A model generated the notes under the pieces. That model was given only the letters and a program-made list of their open reading frames with translations. It did not search any database and was not told the DNA's origin. DNA of 64,000 nt from NCBI RefSeq assembly GCF_000412695.1, contig NC_021499.1, forward strand, positions 5,828,001-5,892,000, in the 5' to 3' direction. Below are positions 23,699-36,193 of the stretch, piece by piece; the stretch's first letter is position 1; the number at the start of each line of letters is the position of its first letter. Source of the DNA: Pseudomonas resinovorans NBRC 106553. GTDB lineage: Bacteria; Pseudomonadota; Gammaproteobacteria; Pseudomonadales; Pseudomonadaceae. Position numbers and translations under genes: made by a program.

Positions 23699-24317
23699 TT
23701 CGCGGCTCCTTTCTTCGCGGGCTTGGCAGCGGCCTTGGTCGCAACACCAGGCTTGGCGGCATCCTCCTCAGCCCCGGGCTGGGTCTGCTGCACGGTCAAC
23801 TGGAAGACGTTGGCCTGGTCCACCGCGCCAGCGGTGATCGCCTTCACCTGGGTCAGGTTGGGCGAGGCCAGCCATTCGGAGGCATCCAGGTTGCGCATCA
23901 GGTTGGAAACACGGTTGTTCGATTCGGCGGCACCAACGATGGCGATGTTCTTGCCGTTCATCTTCACGCCAGTGAAGAACACGCCGTCCGGCAAGGTGCG
24001 TACCAGTTGGTCAAATACTCGACCGATGATCGGCCGGTTGCCCTGCAGGTCCTGAATGATCTTCATCCGCTCGAGCAACTGCTGACGACGGGTCTTCAGC
24101 TCGCTGATCTCCTTGATCCGAGCATCCAGGACGGCAATTTCCTTGCGCACGAAATCGTTGCGCGCCTGCTGATTCTCGATGGCACTGTTGAAGTACTGGT
24201 CACCCAGGAAAACCGCGCCGGCGCCAAGGGCCAACACGGCACCCAGGGCCACCAGGAAACGCTGCTTGCGCTCCTCACGTAGCTGCTCGCGCCAGGGGAG
24301 TAGGTTGATGCGTGCCA

Positions 24318-24318
<1 letters not shown>
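23695..24318 (-). CDS. pilN: Type IV pilus alignment protein PilN
   Basis: 207 residues starting MARINLLPWRE, the conserved cytoplasmic tail by which PilN docks into PilM. One membrane helix follows (about 22-42), then a coiled coil and a periplasmic domain with a Lys/Ala-rich end. The start at 24318 makes a 4-bp overlap with the pilM stop and yields the INLLPWR motif at the N-terminus; an earlier in-frame ATG would add ten unlikely residues. Confidence 0.95.
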
Positions 24319-25409
<1,091 letters not shown>

Positions 25410-25434
25410 TTACGGACGATTTATGTTTTTCCAC

Positions 25435-25463
25435 ATTAAATAGCAGTCTTGACAGAAGCGCAA
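25435..25463 (-). promoter_or_regulatory. Putative sigma70 promoter for pilMNOPQ
   Basis: On the minus strand: -35 TTGCGC (25458-25463), a 17-bp spacer and -10 TTTAAT (25435-25440), about 52 bp before the pilM ATG. The region is AT-rich. The match is moderate. Confidence 0.4.
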
Positions 25464-25488
25464 ATGGCTCCCCCGGAAAAAAAACGCT

Positions 25489-25494
25489 TATAAT
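25489..25494 (+). promoter_or_regulatory. Putative -10 element of ponA
   Basis: A perfect TATAAT lies about 70 bp before the chosen ponA start, after a run of eight A residues. No good -35 is seen 16-18 bp upstream; a TTGACA at 25449-25454 is too far away (34 bp) to pair with it. Confidence 0.35.
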
Positions 25495-25563
25495 GTGATC
25501 GGCTTTTGCCTTTTATCATGACCTTCCGCTTAACTCATTCTTTTGCCTGGAAATCCACACGCC

Positions 25564-28005
25564 TTGATTCGCCTGCTGAAGTTTTTCTGGTGGTCCTTCG
25601 TTGCCGTTTTCTGTGGCCTATTGCTCAGTTTCAGCGGCGCTTACCTCTATCTTAGCCCCAGCCTGCCGTCTGTTGATTCGCTGCGCCGAATCCAGCTACA
25701 GATCCCGCTGCGCGTGTACAGCAGCGACGGCAAGCTAATCGCGGAGTTCGGCGAGATGCGCCGCTCTCCGGTGCGTTTCGCCGACATTCCGCCGGACTTC
25801 ATCCGCGCCCTGCTGGCCGCGGAAGACGACAATTTCGCGAACCATTATGGCGTCGACCTCACCAGCCTGATGCGCGCTGCCACGCAATTATTGAAGACCG
25901 GCCACATCCAGACGGGCGGCAGCACCATCACCATGCAGGTGGCGAAGAACTACTTCCTCACCAGCGAGAGAAGTTTCTCGCGCAAGATCAATGAAATATT
26001 GCTAGCCCTGCAAATTGAACGGGAACTCAGCAAAGACGAAATCCTTGAACTTTATGTGAACAAGATCTACCTCGGTAACCGTGCCTACGGTATCGAGGCC
26101 GCCGCCCAGGTCTATTACGGCAAGTCCATTCGCGAGATCAGCCTGGCGCAAATGGCAATGATCGCCGGCCTGCCGAAAGCCCCCTCGCGCTTCAACCCCC
26201 TGGTCAACCCCACCCGCAGCAAGGAGCGTCGCGACTGGATCCTCGGCCGCATGTACAAGCTCGGCCGCATCGATGAAGCCCGCTACCAGCAGGCCATCAA
26301 CGAGCCGATCAATGCCAGCTACCACGTCCCCACGCCTGAACTGGCCGCCCCCTACATCGCCGAGATGGCCCGCGCCGAAATGGTCGGCCGCTACGGCAGC
26401 GACGCCTATACTGAGGGCTTCCGCGTCACCACCACCGTGCCCAGCGACCTGCAGGAGGCAGCCAATACCTCCCTGCGCGAAGGCCTGATGGACTATGACC
26501 AACGCCACGGCTACCGCGGGCCGGAAACCCGCCTCCCCGGCATGACCAAGGAAACCTGGCTGCAGGAACTGGCCAAGCAGAAATCCCTCGGCGGACTGGA
26601 GCCGGCCATCGTTACGCAGGTGGAGAAGAGCGGCATCCTGGTCCTGACCCGCAGCGGCCAGGAAGAAGCGGTGGCCTGGGACAGCATGAAATGGGCCCGC
26701 CCCTTCCTCAACACCAACAGCCTGGGCCCGCGCCCGCAGCAACCGGCGGATGTCACCCAGGTTGGCGACCTGGTTCGCGTGCAGCGCCAGGCCGATGGCA
26801 GCCTGCGCTTCGTTCAGCTGCCCGCAGCGCAGAGCGCACTGGTATCGCTGGATCCGCAGGACGGCGCCATCCGCTCCCTGGTCGGCGGCTTCTCCTTCGA
26901 GCAGAGCAACTACAACCGCGCGGCCCAGGCCAAGCGCCAACCTGGCTCCAGCTTCAAACCCTTCCTCTATTCCGCCGCCCTGGACAACGGCTTTACCGCC
27001 GCCAGCCTGGTGAACGACGCCCCCATCGTCTTCCAGGAAGCCGGCATGGAAGAAGCCTGGCGACCGAAGAACGACAACAACACCTTCCTCGGCCCGATCC
27101 GCCTGCGCGAGGCCCTGTACAAGTCCCGCAACCTGGTGTCGATCCGCGTCCTCCAGGCCATCGGCATCGATTACGCCCTGAACTATGTCAGCCGCTTCGG
27201 CTTCAACAAGGACGACCTGCCGCGCAACCTGTCCCTGGCCCTGGGTACCGCCAACCTCACCCCGCTGGAGATCGCCGGCGGCTGGAGCACCTTCGCCAAC
27301 GGCGGCTTCAAGATCCAGCCCTACCTGATCCAGCGCATCGAGAGCCGCGACGGCAAGACCCTGTTCGTCGCCAACCCGCCAAGGGTTCCCCAGGGTTCCG
27401 CGGAGTCCAGCGAGGATGTCGCCCAGGCCAACGCCGCGCCGGACACCGTGATCGCCTCCACCGACACGTCGGCACCCCAGGGCCAGGTACCGGCCGTCGC
27501 CGAGCGCATAGTCGACCCGCGCACCACCTTCATCCTCAACAGCATGCTGCAGGATGTGATCAAGCGCGGCACCGGCCGTCGCGCCCTGTCCATGGGCCGT
27601 AGCGACATCGCCGGCAAGACCGGTACCACCAACGAGTCCAAGGACAGCTGGTTCTCCGGCTACAACGGCGATTACGTCACCACCGTGTGGGTCGGCTTCG
27701 ACCAGCCGGAAAGCCTCGGTCGCCATGAGTACGGCGGCACGGTCGCGCTACCGATCTGGATGAGCTACATGAGCACCGCGCTCAAGGACAGGCCGCCCCA
27801 TGTCCAGCCGGAACCGGCAGGCCTGCTGACCTTGCGCATCGACCCGCTGAGCGGTCGCGCGGCAAGCCCCGGCACGCCGGGTGCATTCTTCGAACTGTTC
27901 AAGAGCGAGGACACACCGCCGCCGATGAGCGAGTTCGAACCCGGCCTGGCCATCCCCGGCAGCCCGCTTCCGGCCGACGAAGCAGCGCCCATCGACCTCT
28001 TCTGA
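25564..28005 (+). CDS. ponA: Penicillin-binding protein 1A, bifunctional peptidoglycan synthase
   Basis: 813 residues from a TTG at 25564, giving (M)IRLLKFFWW as in other Pseudomonas PBP1A proteins; no ATG is available near, and a TTG at 25543 would add seven residues. A membrane anchor is followed by the transglycosylase domain (EDDNFANHYGVD with the catalytic Glu, and GGSTITMQVAKNYF). The transpeptidase has SSFKPF for the SxxK, a KSRN motif and KTGTT. It polymerises and cross-links cell wall. A Ser/Ala/Asp-rich insertion of about 35 residues sits before the KTG motif. A terminator follows. Confidence 0.96.
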   Translation: MIRLLKFFWWSFVAVFCGLLLSFSGAYLYLSPSLPSVDSLRRIQLQIPLRVYSSDGKLIAEFGEMRRSPVRFADIPPDFIRALLAAEDDNFANHYGVDLTSLMRAATQLLKTGHIQTGGSTITMQVAKNYFLTSERSFSRKINEILLALQIERELSKDEILELYVNKIYLGNRAYGIEAAAQVYYGKSIREISLAQMAMIAGLPKAPSRFNPLVNPTRSKERRDWILGRMYKLGRIDEARYQQAINEPINASYHVPTPELAAPYIAEMARAEMVGRYGSDAYTEGFRVTTTVPSDLQEAANTSLREGLMDYDQRHGYRGPETRLPGMTKETWLQELAKQKSLGGLEPAIVTQVEKSGILVLTRSGQEEAVAWDSMKWARPFLNTNSLGPRPQQPADVTQVGDLVRVQRQADGSLRFVQLPAAQSALVSLDPQDGAIRSLVGGFSFEQSNYNRAAQAKRQPGSSFKPFLYSAALDNGFTAASLVNDAPIVFQEAGMEEAWRPKNDNNTFLGPIRLREALYKSRNLVSIRVLQAIGIDYALNYVSRFGFNKDDLPRNLSLALGTANLTPLEIAGGWSTFANGGFKIQPYLIQRIESRDGKTLFVANPPRVPQGSAESSEDVAQANAAPDTVIASTDTSAPQGQVPAVAERIVDPRTTFILNSMLQDVIKRGTGRRALSMGRSDIAGKTGTTNESKDSWFSGYNGDYVTTVWVGFDQPESLGRHEYGGTVALPIWMSYMSTALKDRPPHVQPEPAGLLTLRIDPLSGRAASPGTPGAFFELFKSEDTPPPMSEFEPGLAIPGSPLPADEAAPIDLF

Positions 28006-28023
28006 GGAAGTTGGCGGTCAATA

Positions 28024-28049
28024 AAAAGCCCCGCGATTGCGGGGCTTTT
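28024..28049. terminator. Bidirectional intrinsic terminator between ponA and malic enzyme gene
   Basis: A perfect stem AAAAGCCCCGC with a GATT loop and GCGGGGCTTTT serves both convergent genes: T-runs appear on both strands. It lies 19 bp after the ponA stop and 15 bp from the end of the malic enzyme gene. Confidence 0.9.
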
Positions 28050-28063
28050 CATTTCATCCGGAC

Positions 28064-29332
28064 TTAGCCGTTGAACACGTCATCCACCGAGGTCAGCGGA
28101 TAGTGCTTCGGATAGGGCAGGGTCGCTACACCGGACTCGATGGCGGCCTTGGCCACGGCATCGGAGACGACGGTGATCAGGCGCTTGTCCATGGGTTTCG
28201 GAATGATGTACTCGCGGCCGAACTCCAGGGAAGCCACGCCGTAAGCGTCGCAGACGTCCTTGGGTACCGGCAGCTTGGCCAGATCGCGCAGGGCGTTGGC
28301 GGCGGCGATCTTCATCTCTTCGTTGATGCGGGTAGCGCGCACGTCCAGCGCGCCACGGAAGATGAAGGGGAAGCCCAGCACGTTGTTGACCTGGTTCGGG
28401 TAGTCGGAACGACCGGTAGCCATGATCACATCATTGCGCGTCTCGTGGGCCAGCTCCGGCTTGATTTCCGGATCCGGGTTGGAGCAGGCGAATACGATCG
28501 GGTTGGGCGCCATGCGCAGGAGGTCTTCCGGGCTCAGCAGGTTGGCACCGGACAGGCCGACGAACACGTCCGCACCGTCGAGGGCATCGGACAGGCTGCG
28601 CTTGTCGGTCTCGTGGGCGAACACGGCCTTGTACTGGTTGAGGTCGTCACGGCCGGCGTGGATCACGCCCTTGCGGTCGATCATGAAGATGTTCTCGACC
28701 TTGGCGCCCATGCTCACCAGCAGCTTCATGCAGGAGATGGCGGCGGCACCGGCGCCCAGGCAGACGATCTTGGCGCTGGGCAGGTCCTTGCCGGCGATTT
28801 CCAGGGCGTTGAGCATGCCGGCCGCGGTCACGATGGCGGTGCCGTGCTGGTCATCGTGGAAGACCGGGATGTCGCACTGCTCGATCAGGGTGCGCTCGAT
28901 CTCGAAGCACTCCGGAGCCTTGATGTCTTCGAGGTTGATGCCGCCGAAGGTGATGGAAATGCGCTTGACGGTGTCGATGAAGGCCTGGGGGCTTTCGGCG
29001 TCAACTTCGATGTCGAATACGTCGATGCCGGCGAAACGCTTGAACAGAACGCCCTTGCCTTCCATTACCGGCTTGGAGGCCAGCGGGCCGAGGTTGCCCA
29101 GGCCGAGAATGGCGGTGCCATCGGAAATGACCGCTACCAGGTTGCCCTTGCCGGTGTACTTGAAGGCCAGTTCGGGATCACGCGCGATTTCGCGTACCGG
29201 CTCGGCGACGCCCGGGCTGTAGGCCAGCGACAGGTCGCGGGCGGTAGCGGTCGGCTTGGTCAGCTCGACGCTGAGTTTTCCGGGGCGGGGTTGGGCATGG
29301 TATTCGAGAGCGGCCGTTTTCAGATCAGACAT
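28064..29332 (-). CDS. maeB: NADP-type malic enzyme, short form
   Basis: 422 residues. The malic domain has the catalytic region AYSPGVAEP and [20 protein letters not shown], followed by the FEDI-like metal segment ([15 protein letters not shown]) and a Rossmann NAD(P) domain ([11 protein letters not shown]). It decarboxylates malate to pyruvate and makes reducing power. It lacks the phosphotransacetylase-like C-terminal domain found in E. coli MaeB (about 760 residues), so it is the short bacterial type; NADP preference is inferred from family. Confidence 0.93.
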   Translation of the reverse strand: MSDLKTAALEYHAQPRPGKLSVELTKPTATARDLSLAYSPGVAEPVREIARDPELAFKYTGKGNLVAVISDGTAILGLGNLGPLASKPVMEGKGVLFKRFAGIDVFDIEVDAESPQAFIDTVKRISITFGGINLEDIKAPECFEIERTLIEQCDIPVFHDDQHGTAIVTAAGMLNALEIAGKDLPSAKIVCLGAGAAAISCMKLLVSMGAKVENIFMIDRKGVIHAGRDDLNQYKAVFAHETDKRSLSDALDGADVFVGLSGANLLSPEDLLRMAPNPIVFACSNPDPEIKPELAHETRNDVIMATGRSDYPNQVNNVLGFPFIFRGALDVRATRINEEMKIAAANALRDLAKLPVPKDVCDAYGVASLEFGREYIIPKPMDKRLITVVSDAVAKAAIESGVATLPYPKHYPLTSVDDVFNG

Positions 29333-29432
29333 TTTGGCATTTCCGCTTTTTGCTTGTGACAGACGTGACGGGCGAGCATACGCAAGATGCAGGGGGCTAA
29401 CAAGACCGTTCAGTCACCCGGAGTCAACCCCT

Positions 29433-30887
29433 CTAACGTACGACTTTTAGCCAATCTCCGGGCTTTGGCTCGCCGATTGGATACAAATTATTCAACAATC
29501 GGATACGATTTTCCAGCTCCGCCTGCGAACCCGGCAACTTGCTCTCCCGGACCAGGCTGGCGATGGTCTGCCCCGGCTTCACCTGGATCATATGCAGGCG
29601 CAGCGGTTGGGCCAGGGCCAGCTCTTCCTTGTTCAAGGCGCGGAAGCTGCGGATAACCGAAAGGAAGTGCTGATCCTGGCTTTCCAGGGATGCGCCGTTG
29701 CGGATGGCGCCCACGAACAAGTACGCCTTGTCGTCCTTGTAGACGACCGCGACCCGCCGAGCCGGGTTGCCCGGCAGCAGGGCGGTGGCCCCTTGCAGGC
29801 CGGACTGCTGCAGCGACTCCTCCATGGCCAGGCTCCGTCCACCGGCTTTCTGCCGCAGGTAGTCCGCAGGCGTCACGCTCGGCTTGCGCCCATCCATGGT
29901 CATGGCAACGAATGCCTGCTGGTCGGCGCTGTGGGTGATCACCGCGTCAGGACGGTTGACCAGCTCCCAGCCATCCGGGAAATGCAGGGTGAAGTCCAGC
30001 TCGGCGTGGTAGAAATTCTGTCCGCGCCGCACGCCGGTTTCCGCCGAATCACCAAAGGGCAGCCCCTCCAGGTGCTGGAGGAACACCTCCCGATTCACCA
30101 CCTGGTTGCCGCCGACCAGGGCCTTGGCCGGGCCGACTACCTGCTGCAGGCGGGTATCGTTGTCGGGGTGGGTATCGAACAGTCCGTGGTAACTCGAGGG
30201 TGGTGTCGACTTCCCTTCCCGCTGGGCCTGGTCGCGGGCGAACTCTTCCTGGAGCTTGAGTACCTTCACCACTTCGATCATGGCCTGGGGATCGTAGCCA
30301 CTACGTGCCAGGTATTGGGCCCCCAGGCCGTCGGCCTCCAGCTCCATGTCGCGGCCGTAGCCACGCACGAAGGTGGTGCCCAGTGCGTTGGTGAGGTCGG
30401 CCGCAGCGCCCACGCCGGTGCCGATGGCCACCGCCTGCCCGAGGATGTTCCAGGCAGTGGACTGGCTCTGCTGCTGGACGCTGTGACGCGCCGTCACGTG
30501 CCCCACCTCATGCCCCAGCACGGCGGCTAGCTCGGCCTCGGAGTTCAGGTAGCCCAGCAGGCCACGGTGGATATAGATGTAGCCACCCGGCAGGGCGAAG
30601 GCGTTGATATCGGGCGAGTCGACCACGGTGAAGTGGTAGGGGATGTTGCCGCGATGACTGTGACTGGCGACCTTCTGCCCCACTTCCTGCACATAGGCCT
30701 GCAGTTTCTCGTCGGCGTAGCGCGGATTCTGCTTGGCGATTTCCTGGTTGTAGCGGCGGCCGAGATCCAGCTCCTGCTGCTCGCTCATCATCACGAAGTT
30801 GGTACGCCCGGTGGCCGGGTTCACCGCGCAGCCGGTCAGCAGGAAAGACGCCAGCAACAGCGCCAGGCTGAACTCAGGCCATTTCAT
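29433..30887 (-). CDS. M48-family zinc metalloprotease lipoprotein with LysM-like tail
   Basis: 484 residues. The lipobox is LTGC with Cys20, so the mature protein is lipid-anchored in the periplasm. The zinc site is HEVGH (His126, Glu127, His130) with Glu184 in the ELEAD motif as third ligand. The middle region is of the BepA/LoiP-like extended M48 type, and the last 50 residues (IQVKPGQTIASLVRES...) resemble a LysM peptidoglycan-binding motif. A role in outer-membrane protein quality control is inferred. Its start overlaps the nuclease stop by 4 bp. Confidence 0.88.
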   Translation of the reverse strand: MKWPEFSLALLLASFLLTGCAVNPATGRTNFVMMSEQQELDLGRRYNQEIAKQNPRYADEKLQAYVQEVGQKVASHSHRGNIPYHFTVVDSPDINAFALPGGYIYIHRGLLGYLNSEAELAAVLGHEVGHVTARHSVQQQSQSTAWNILGQAVAIGTGVGAAADLTNALGTTFVRGYGRDMELEADGLGAQYLARSGYDPQAMIEVVKVLKLQEEFARDQAQREGKSTPPSSYHGLFDTHPDNDTRLQQVVGPAKALVGGNQVVNREVFLQHLEGLPFGDSAETGVRRGQNFYHAELDFTLHFPDGWELVNRPDAVITHSADQQAFVAMTMDGRKPSVTPADYLRQKAGGRSLAMEESLQQSGLQGATALLPGNPARRVAVVYKDDKAYLFVGAIRNGASLESQDQHFLSVIRSFRALNKEELALAQPLRLHMIQVKPGQTIASLVRESKLPGSQAELENRIRLLNNLYPIGEPKPGDWLKVVR

Positions 30888-31684
30888 TGGAGTACCTCGA
30901 GCATTGCGTGATGGGTAAGGGGGAGCATCCAGCGGGAATCCCGCGTATTTACTCCAGGCCTTCGCGCCCGGTCAATCACCCAGCCGCGCGCCTCCACCCG
31001 CCGCCCCTCCAACCGCTCTAGCGCGGCAGTGTCGAAATGGCGCAGGCGCCTTGATTCGATGCGCAGCACCAGCGGCCCCTCCAGTTGCAGCCAGACCCCG
31101 CCGCGATTGCGCTCCACCTTCAGCACCCGCCCCTGCACCAGGGCGAAACCGCTCTCGCGCAACTGCCAGGGCGTGCGCTGGGGCCCGCGACTCCAGAGGC
31201 CTCGCCCGCGCTTGCGCGCCTCTCGCTCGGCAACGGCATGGCAGGCGCTGAGCGCGGCATTCGGGGCGATGGCGATGTGCAGGGCCAGACCGTCGGCGAG
31301 CAGGCGCTCTTCCAGATTGCGGCCATGGCGGTCATAGAGATGGGCCAGGGTGCGGCCGTACCTGTCCCTGGACTCGCGCCCGTACCTGAGCCCGACGCGT
31401 CCATCGCTGGCGCGTATCAGGTCACTCAGGCGTCTTTGCGCAGCCACGGCGTAGGGCTCGGCCGACCGCCCCTTACGCGCGAGCTCGGGCGCATTCAGAC
31501 CGATCAGACGAACACTTCGCCCATCGACCAGGCGCACCGTGTCGCCATCTATGACCTTGAGGACTTTGTGAGTAGGAAGATTGCCCTGAACCGGGCAGGC
31601 GGCCTGAAGAGAAAAACTCAGGAGCAGAAAAAAGAAAAAGGCGCCTGTCAGAGGCGCCTTTTTTGTCAGCGGGGACCTGGCCAT
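30884..31684 (-). CDS. Secreted staphylococcal-nuclease-like protein with extra C-terminal domain
   Basis: 266 residues. An N-terminal signal peptide (Lys-Lys, then FFFFLLLSFSL, cleavage near QAA) is followed by an SNase domain: IDGDTV, VRLIGLNAPE and YGRTLAHLY keep the catalytic Arg and Glu equivalents, with Asn in place of the usual calcium-site Asp. Residues from about 180 to 260 (GRVLKVERNRGGVWLQL...) form an additional beta-rich, OB-like domain. The ATG at 31684 has a good GGGAAGG ribosome site. The rpmE terminator hairpin at 31635-31664 lies inside the signal-peptide codons. Confidence 0.85.
   Translation of the reverse strand: MARSPLTKKAPLTGAFFFFLLLSFSLQAACPVQGNLPTHKVLKVIDGDTVRLVDGRSVRLIGLNAPELARKGRSAEPYAVAAQRRLSDLIRASDGRVGLRYGRESRDRYGRTLAHLYDRHGRNLEERLLADGLALHIAIAPNAALSACHAVAEREARKRGRGLWSRGPQRTPWQLRESGFALVQGRVLKVERNRGGVWLQLEGPLVLRIESRRLRHFDTAALERLEGRRVEARGWVIDRARRPGVNTRDSRWMLPLTHHAMLEVLQ
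31635..31664 (-). terminator. rpmE terminator lying inside the nuclease signal-peptide codons
   Basis: A 12-bp stem (AGGCGCC core flanked by A/T runs, GTCAG loop) followed on the minus strand by TTTTTCTTTTTT. It is 46 bp after the rpmE stop and is a strong intrinsic terminator. It also encodes residues about 7-19 of the downstream nuclease, including the Phe run. Confidence 0.85.
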
Positions 31685-31710
31685 CTGGCCTTCCCGGGCT
31701 GTTCGTGGCC

Positions 31711-31923
31711 TTACTTGGCGCCGAACACACCGAAACGCTGCTTGAAGCGATCGATACGGCCGCCGGTGTCCAGGACCTTCTGCTTACCGGTGTAGAACGG
31801 GTGGCACTCGGAGCATACGTCGAGGCTGATGTTCTTGCCGATGGTGGAGCGGGTCTTGATGACGTTGCCGCAGCTGCAGGTAGCTTCGATCGCTACGTAC
31901 TCGGGATGGATTTCCGGTTTCAT
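31711..31923 (-). CDS. rpmE: 50S ribosomal protein L31 (zinc-binding type)
   Basis: 70 residues, beginning [10 protein letters not shown]. Four cysteines (Cys16, Cys18, Cys37, Cys40) make it the zinc-containing C+ form of L31. It is a large-subunit protein at the intersubunit bridge. The ATG at 31921-31923 was chosen by family length; the frame is open further upstream but crosses the promoter. It is divergent from priA and followed by a strong terminator. Confidence 0.97.
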   Translation of the reverse strand: MKPEIHPEYVAIEATCSCGNVIKTRSTIGKNISLDVCSECHPFYTGKQKVLDTGGRIDRFKQRFGVFGAK

Positions 31924-31993
31924 CGCTTGATCCTCAGGTCTGGCGTGCCGCCACCCGACCCTATGTCGAGCACCGCACGGAAACAGGCGGCGG

Positions 31994-32021
31994 ATGATAC
32001 CAGAGTGAGGACGCGATGCAA
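31994..32021 (-). promoter_or_regulatory. Putative sigma70 promoter of rpmE
   Basis: On the minus strand: TTGCAT (32016-32021), a 16-bp spacer ending in TGG and -10 TATCAT (31994-31999), an extended -10 form. It lies about 70 bp before the rpmE ATG. Confidence 0.5.
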
Positions 32022-32054
32022 CCGGCCCGCCCCACCGGTCGTCGAGCCGCGCCA

Positions 32055-32063
32055 TGCTAAGAT
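32055..32063 (+). promoter_or_regulatory. Putative extended -10 promoter of priA
   Basis: TGCTAAGAT is a TGn-extended -10 (TAAGAT at 32058-32063) without an obvious -35. It overlaps an upstream in-frame ATG at 32054, which would therefore not be on the transcript and argues for the TTG start of priA at 32090. Confidence 0.4.
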
Positions 32064-32089
32064 CGCGGCTTTTCCAGCGGGACCGCCCC

Positions 32090-34312
32090 TTGTCCGACGC
32101 CCCCATTCTGCGCCTTGCCCTGCCCTCCCCGCTGCGCCGCCTGTTCGACTACCGGGCGCCAGCCGGCGTGCCCCGTGCCGCCCTGCAGCCGGGCGTGCGC
32201 CTGCGGGTGCCCTTCGGTCGCCGCGAGATCATCGGTGTACTGGTGGAGCTGGCCGAGACCAGCGAGGTGCCTGCGGACAAGCTGAAACCTGCCCTGGAAC
32301 TGCTGGACCGCCAGCCGCCGCTGCCGCCAACCCTGTTCAAGCTCTGCCTGTGGACCGCCCAGTACTACCAGCACAGCCTGGGCGACACCCTGAGCTGGGC
32401 GCTGCCGGTATTGCTGCGCCAGGGCGAACCGGCCGAGGCCCGCCAGGAGCGTTTCTGGCACGTCGCCCCAGGCGCCAGCCTCGACGACCCACGCCTGGCC
32501 CGCGCGCCGCGCCAACGCCAGGCCCTGGCGACCCTGGCGCAACACCCTCACGGGGTGGCTCACCAGTTGCTCTCCCAGCTGCAGCTGAACAAGGACAGCC
32601 TCGACATCCTCCTCGACAAGGGCCTGGCCCGGGTCGAGGTGCGCCGCCATGCCCCCAGCGAGCGCCACGGTCCGCTGCTGGCCCAGCCGGAGCTGCCGCT
32701 CAACCCTGAGCAGCGCGCCGCGTTCGATGCCGTTCACGCCTCCTTCGGCAGCTTCAACGCCCTGCTCCTGGCCGGGGTCACCGGCAGCGGCAAGACCGAG
32801 GTCTACCTGCAACTGATCCGCCAGACCCTGGAAGCCGGCAAGCAGGCCCTGGTGCTGATTCCCGAGATCAACCTCGGCCCGCAGACCCTGGAGCGCTTTT
32901 CCCGCCGCTTCAACGCGCGCATCGCCCTGCTCCACTCGGCGGTGAACGACCGCGAACGCCTGGACGCCTGGCTGGCCGCCCGCGATGGCGAGGCCGACAT
33001 CGTCATCGGCACCCGTTCGGCCCTGTTCACGCCCCTGAAGAATCCCGGCCTGATCATCATCGACGAGGAGCACGACGCTTCCTATAAACAGCAGGAAGGC
33101 CTGCGCTACCACGCCCGCGACCTGGCCCTGGTGCGCGCCCGCCAGGAAAACATCCCGATCCTGCTGGGCTCGGCCACGCCCTCCCTGGAAAGCCTGCAGA
33201 ACGCCCACGCCGGCCGCTACGGCCTGCTGCGCCTGACCCAGCGCGCCGGTGGCGCGAAGCAGCCGCGCTTCCTGCGCCTGGATGTGAAGAGCCTGCCGCT
33301 GGATTCCGGCATTTCCATGCCGCTGCAGCAAGCCATCGCCCAGACCCTGGCGGCCGGCCAGCAGGTGCTGGTGTTCCTCAATCGACGGGGGTTCGCGCCC
33401 ACCCTGCTGTGCCACGACTGCGGCTGGATCAGCCAGTGCCCGCGCTGCGACGCGCGCATGACCCTGCACCAGCGCCACAACGAGCTGCGCTGCCACCACT
33501 GCGGCCACTCCCAGCGCCAGCCGTCCTGCTGCCCCGATTGCGGCAAGGTCGACCTGCGCCCGGTGGGCGCCGGCACCGAGCGCGCCGAAGAGCGCCTGGC
33601 GATCCTCTTCCCGAAGACCCCCGTACTGCGCATCGACCGCGACAGCACCTCGCGCAAGGACGCCATGGACAAGCTGTTCGCCACCATCCAGCGCGGCGAA
33701 CCCTGCATCCTGGTGGGCACCCAGATGCTCGCCAAGGGGCACCACTTCCCGCGGGTGACCCTGGTGGCCATCCTCGACGCCGATGGTGGCCTGTTCTCCG
33801 CCGACTTCCGCGCCAGCGAGCGCATGGCCCAGCTCATCGTCCAGGTGGCCGGCCGCGCCGGACGCGCCGAAGAACCGGGCAGGGTGATCATCCAGACCCA
33901 CCTGGCCGAGCACCCGTTGCTGGTGCAGCTCACCGAACAGGGCTATTTCGCCTTCGCCGAGCAGGCCCTTTCCGAGCGTCGCGCCGCCGGCCTGCCGCCG
34001 TTCGCCCATCTCGCCCTGCTAAGGGGCGAGGCGCACAAGCCGGGCCAGGCCGAGGACTTTCTCGACAGCGCCTGCGCCGAAGCCGAACTGATGCTCGCCG
34101 AACTGGGCCTGGATGGCGTGGAACTGCTGGGCCCGGTACCCGCCCCCATGGAACGCCGCGCCGGCCGCTACCGCGCGCAGCTGCTGCTGCAGGCCAACGC
34201 CCGGGCGCCGCTGCACCGCCTGCTGACGCCCTGGAGCCAGGCCCTGGAGCAGTTGCCGGGCGGTCGCGCGGTGCGCTGGTCGCTGGATATCGATCCGATC
34301 GACCTGTTCTGA
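32090..34312 (+). CDS. priA: Primosomal helicase PriA
   Basis: 740 residues from a TTG at 32090, preceded by CGGGA; this gives (M)[14 protein letters not shown], the normal PriA N-terminus. An N-terminal DNA-binding domain precedes the helicase core with Walker [10 protein letters not shown] and the DEEH box. The zinc-binding insertion of paired CxxC motifs lies near nt 33411-33545 (CHDCG, CPRC, CHHC, CPDC), followed by helicase motifs IV-VI. PriA restarts stalled replication forks. argS follows 135 bp later. Confidence 0.95.
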   Translation: MSDAPILRLALPSPLRRLFDYRAPAGVPRAALQPGVRLRVPFGRREIIGVLVELAETSEVPADKLKPALELLDRQPPLPPTLFKLCLWTAQYYQHSLGDTLSWALPVLLRQGEPAEARQERFWHVAPGASLDDPRLARAPRQRQALATLAQHPHGVAHQLLSQLQLNKDSLDILLDKGLARVEVRRHAPSERHGPLLAQPELPLNPEQRAAFDAVHASFGSFNALLLAGVTGSGKTEVYLQLIRQTLEAGKQALVLIPEINLGPQTLERFSRRFNARIALLHSAVNDRERLDAWLAARDGEADIVIGTRSALFTPLKNPGLIIIDEEHDASYKQQEGLRYHARDLALVRARQENIPILLGSATPSLESLQNAHAGRYGLLRLTQRAGGAKQPRFLRLDVKSLPLDSGISMPLQQAIAQTLAAGQQVLVFLNRRGFAPTLLCHDCGWISQCPRCDARMTLHQRHNELRCHHCGHSQRQPSCCPDCGKVDLRPVGAGTERAEERLAILFPKTPVLRIDRDSTSRKDAMDKLFATIQRGEPCILVGTQMLAKGHHFPRVTLVAILDADGGLFSADFRASERMAQLIVQVAGRAGRAEEPGRVIIQTHLAEHPLLVQLTEQGYFAFAEQALSERRAAGLPPFAHLALLRGEAHKPGQAEDFLDSACAEAELMLAELGLDGVELLGPVPAPMERRAGRYRAQLLLQANARAPLHRLLTPWSQALEQLPGGRAVRWSLDIDPIDLF

Positions 34313-34369
34313 GGCACCGCCCGGCCGATATCACCATCCGCTCCTTGCAGCTTGCCGCTTAAAACTTGA

Positions 34370-36187
<1,818 letters not shown>

Positions 36188-36193
36188 CGGACT

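Noticed and set aside
25449..25454. TTGACA as the ponA -35
   Set aside because: It is 34 bp from the TATAAT at 25489, too far for a sigma70 promoter.
32054..32089. ATG start for priA twelve codons upstream
   Set aside because: It coincides with a probable extended -10 element and adds residues not found in PriA; the TTG at 32090 has a ribosome site and correct N-terminus.
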